DNA of 64,000 bases from Rhodoferax potami. Its GTDB lineage: Bacteria > Pseudomonadota > Gammaproteobacteria > Burkholderiales > Burkholderiaceae_C. Location: contig NZ_JAVBIJ010000001.1 of assembly GCF_032193765.1 (NCBI RefSeq), forward strand, positions 248,001 to 312,000. Reading direction: 5' to 3'. Below the pieces are notes generated by a model that did not search any database, was not told where the DNA came from, and saw nothing but the letters and a program-made list of their open reading frames with translations. Every line of letters begins with the position of its first letter. The first letter of the stretch is position 1. Both the position numbers and the translations under genes were made by a program. Shown here piece after piece: positions 62,601-64,000 of this stretch.

Positions 62601-63212
62601 CAGCCTTTGGGTTTTGATGTGCGTACCGCTGCCAGCGGCCACGATGGGCTGGACCTCATGGCGGCCGGACTGCAGCCTGATGTGGTGTTACTCGATTTGG
62701 CCATGCCCGGCATTGATGGCTGGGAGACTTTGCGCCGCATCCGCTCCAACCCGGCACTGGGGGGCAGCCAGCCGCAGGTCGCCATCGTGTCGGCCAATGC
62801 GTTCGATCGCGGGCTCGACAACGGCTTGGGCTTGCCGCCCGAGGATTTCATTGTGAAGCCGGTGCGCCACAGCGAGCTGTTGGATTGGCTGGAGCGCAGG
62901 CTGGAGTTGGTGTGGATCGACAAGCCCGCGCCTGCAGCCGCCCCGGAGGTGATGGATGTGCCGCTGGCAGTTGCCGCTGTGGTGTCCACGCCCGCGCTAC
63001 CGGCCGAGGCTGCCCGCGCCTTGCTGGAGGTGGCCCAGCTGGGCTACTACCGCGGCGTGATGAATTTGCTGCAGTCACTGCAGACCCGCTATCCGGCGAG
63101 CACAACCTTCCTGCAACAGCAGGAGGCCTTGGCCCGCCAGTACCAGTTTGAAACGATGTCTGACCAATTGCAAAAGGTGCTCGATGCCTGCTCCGCTGAT
63201 GAACCCCGCTGA
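59601..63212 (+). CDS. NCS1 permease-histidine kinase-receiver fusion protein
   Basis: A 1203-residue protein from GTG 59601. Residues 1-490 form a complete NCS1 (cytosine/purine/allantoin-type) permease with about 12 helices ([35 protein letters not shown] [24 protein letters not shown]). Residues 499-530 are encoded by an inserted repeat. Residues 540-578 are a Cys-rich module (CVICE ... CSLCC ... CGDMC). Two helices follow (about 600-635 and 657-677), then a coiled coil, HisKA with [10 protein letters not shown] near 737, a HATPase domain ([20 protein letters not shown]) and a REC domain with [10 protein letters not shown] (Asp near 1031). It is divergent from urease and overlaps the next response-regulator gene, so it probably senses a nitrogen compound through the transporter. 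Confidence 0.9.
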   Translation: MPIDLPPPPPPEAPAQRVVKIRRDYNNWVASETMEDYALRFTPQRFRKWSEWRVANTAFGAASFLILEAVGATLLVQYGFVNAFWAILMTGLVIFLAGLPISVYAARYGVDMDLLTRGAGFGYIGSTLTSLIYASFTFIFFALEAAVMAYALELALDIPPTWGYLICAVVVIPLVTHGVSAISRLQIWTQPLWLIMLIVPFGFVLVRDPQAFAGITHYAGEKGPAGGFDLHLFGAALTVGIALMTQMGEQADYLRFMPQRTAANRVSWWAGVLVGGPGWVVLGVVKMLGGAFLAYLAIRASVPTDRAVDPNQMYLAAYEYVFPTLGWAVAATAVFVVISQLKINVTNAYAGSLAWSNFFSRLTHSHPGRVVWVLFNSVIAFMLMEMNVFQALGEVLGLYSNIAIAWIMAVVADLVINKPLGLSPKGIEFKRAHLYDINPVGVGAMAMASLLSILAYLGLFGELAKAFSAVVALVTAMVTSPLIAWWTKGKYYLARASDGGLDGNPLCSVSPACCAGSSLTSAKRIATQTPAFGRTPQVQRCVICEREYEGPDMAHCPAYQGAICSLCCTLDARCGDMCKPHANLATQWSATLRWLLPRRVWPFLDTGLGHFLLLMLVILPILATVFAMFYQQEMGNLAVWAEHRDSVAVALRAGFSKTFAALLLMSCIVAWWLVLAHKSRQVAQEESNRQSHLLLQEIESHRQTDIALQEAKRVAEQARLAAEAANQAKSRYISAISHELRTPLNSILGYAQLMGEDAAIPPHRKQAVSVIKRGGEHLLSLIEGTLDMAHIESGKLTLNVKPMQFANGMAELAGMFELQAAGKGLQFHFEVVGNVPEWVRADEKRLRQICINLLGNAIKFTATGRVRLVLRYAREMAHIEIHDTGPGMRAEELDRIFEPFTRGSTAASGVAVASGGSGLGLTIAKMLTDLMGGELTANSVPGQGSVFKVRLFLPELHMPASATRPAARASKTRLAYAGARRKVLVVDNEEADRELLVSLLQPLGFDVRTAASGHDGLDLMAAGLQPDVVLLDLAMPGIDGWETLRRIRSNPALGGSQPQVAIVSANAFDRGLDNGLGLPPEDFIVKPVRHSELLDWLERRLELVWIDKPAPAAAPEVMDVPLAVAAVVSTPALPAEAARALLEVAQLGYYRGVMNLLQSLQTRYPASTTFLQQQEALARQYQFETMSDQLQKVLDACSADEPR
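61095..61189. repeat. MITE-like palindromic element, copy 2, in frame inside the permease-kinase gene
   Basis: Same element as 9986-10073 in opposite orientation. The shared core includes CGCTTTGCT, CGTGTCCCCCGCC, GGCTCCTCCTTGACCT and GCATTGCC, with an inner hairpin GCCTGC-tgc-GCAGGC (61134-61148). The outer arms (61095-61121 and 61164-61189) pair with a few mismatches. About 95 bases, it keeps the reading frame open and encodes the linker between the permease and the Cys-rich module. Confidence 0.85.
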
Positions 63213-64000
63213 CACCCCGCCGGACACAGCCCGCCTGGACGGCACGCTGGACCGTGCCAACAGCGATGTGGTCCTCATCGTGGACGATGTGCCTGACAAC
63301 TTGGCCGTCTTACACGATGCCCTTGACGAGTCGGGCTACACCGTTTTGATTGCCACCTCCGGTGAGGCTGCCCTGATGCGCGCCATTCAGGCACTGCCCG
63401 ACGTGATTTTGCTGGACGCCATGATGCCCGGCATGGATGGTTTTGAGGTGGCACGCCGGCTCAAGGCGGCGCCGCAAACCACGCATATCCCCATCATCTT
63501 TATGACCGGCCTCACCGAGACCGAATACTTGGTGGCTGCGCTGGAGAGCGGCGGGGTGGACTATGTGACCAAGCCGATCAAGCCCAAAGAGGTGCTGGCC
63601 CGCATGGGGGTGCACCTGGCCGGCGCGCGCGAGCGCCGCCAGACCCGCAATGCGCTCGATGCCTTTGGCTACGCCACCATCACAGTGCGTGCCGCGGATG
63701 GCTGCCTGATGTGGCAAACCCCCTTGGCGCGCGAGCTGCTGGAGCGCTACTGTGGAACCCAGGCTCCAATCACACCGCCCGAAGTGTTGGGCTGGTTGCA
63801 GGCCTGCCTGCAAACTGTGGCCCGGGGTGACGAGCCGGCCAAGCTGAGCCTGGAGCGCGGCCCCAAGCGGCTGACCTTTCGTCTGCATCAGCAGATCGGC
63901 GACAGCGATGCCGGCGGCGACTGGCTCATCGTGATGCGGGAGGTGTCTGACACCGCGGTGATCGAGGCCATGAGCCTGTCATTCAAGCTCACCGCCAAAG
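63184..64000 (+). CDS. Response regulator (3' end beyond the window)
   Basis: The frame is open from ATG 63184 (or ATG 63199) to the window end, at least 272 codons. The receiver domain has DVVLIVDDVPDNLAVLHDAL, VILLDAMMPGMDGFE (phospho-Asp) and PIIFMTGLTETE, with YVTKPIKPKEVLARM (Lys). The region after residue 150 resembles the middle domain before a LuxR-type HTH; the last visible residues (MSLSFKLTAK) look like the start of such a HTH, which is inference. It overlaps the kinase gene by about 29 bases and is its likely partner, perhaps controlling the urease operon. Confidence 0.9.
   Translation, partial: MPAPLMNPADTPPDTARLDGTLDRANSDVVLIVDDVPDNLAVLHDALDESGYTVLIATSGEAALMRAIQALPDVILLDAMMPGMDGFEVARRLKAAPQTTHIPIIFMTGLTETEYLVAALESGGVDYVTKPIKPKEVLARMGVHLAGARERRQTRNALDAFGYATITVRAADGCLMWQTPLARELLERYCGTQAPITPPEVLGWLQACLQTVARGDEPAKLSLERGPKRLTFRLHQQIGDSDAGGDWLIVMREVSDTAVIEAMSLSFKLTAK

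Overview
The window is GC-rich chromosomal DNA of a betaproteobacterium, most likely Comamonadaceae close to Rhodoferax. The pointers are hrcA, the greB/spoT/rpoZ/gmk/yicC block, the rph/rdgB/hemW block, a urease operon with HupE/UreJ, and a short dispersed repeat with the core AGCTGCTCGCGC that is familiar from that family. All gene calls rest on reading motifs, gene order, start sites and overlaps; no database search was run.

Layout. 1-3.5 kb: the 3' part of hrcA, then a low-GC leftward locus made of a HigB-type toxin, an HTH/ImmA-IrrE antitoxin and a T4 beta-like protein behind an operator-flanked promoter. 3.8-5.2 kb: tRNA(CAT), a SPOR lipoprotein and a small eRF1-like protein. 5.3-13 kb: a MerR regulator and SCP2 protein divergent from an acyl-CoA carboxylase / acyl-CoA dehydrogenase / enoyl-CoA hydratase / biotin carboxylase / BKACE operon, in the order of the acyclic-terpenoid atuCDEF genes. 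13-24.6 kb: housekeeping genes (tRNA-Arg, greB, spoT, rpoZ, gmk, yicC, a Ser/Thr kinase with its PP2C phosphatase, rph, rdgB, hemW, a CBS protein, an MFS transporter).

24.63-53.87 kb is a 29.2-kb integrative island. It is bounded by a 15-bp direct repeat identical to the 3' end of tRNA-Ser(TGA). Its left arm looks like a P4-type satellite (tyrosine integrase, AlpA-like protein, DUF3631 ATPase, a possible Rep protein, 9-bp TGTAGCG repeats). The middle carries single-gene defence candidates (an SRA-like/DUF3883 nuclease, a SIR2 protein preceded by a run of perfect hairpins, a membrane HEGAH metalloprotease-like protein), a second tyrosine recombinase and an intact IS66 element with an 8-bp target duplication. 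The right arm is a five-gene type I restriction-modification operon, hsdR-hsdM-hsdS-AAA ATPase-HNH. The HNH gene is split by an IS21-family element; removing the element and one 4-bp duplication restores a continuous 353-codon frame.

53.9-64 kb: a urease operon (ureA, hupE/ureJ, ureB, ureC, a GNAT gene, ureE, ureF, ureG; ureD is not in the window). Divergent from it is a 1203-residue protein joining an NCS1 nucleobase-type permease, a Cys-rich module, a histidine kinase and a receiver domain, followed by an overlapping response regulator that runs off the end. This looks like a transporter-sensor circuit for nitrogen compounds beside urease.

A recurring theme is small non-coding repeats placed at or inside genes: a MITE-like element with 23-bp perfect arms before the biotin carboxylase has a second copy in frame inside the permease-kinase linker, and copies of the AGCTGCTCGCGC repeat appear to encode the N-terminus of the enoyl-CoA hydratase and part of the HupE signal peptide.
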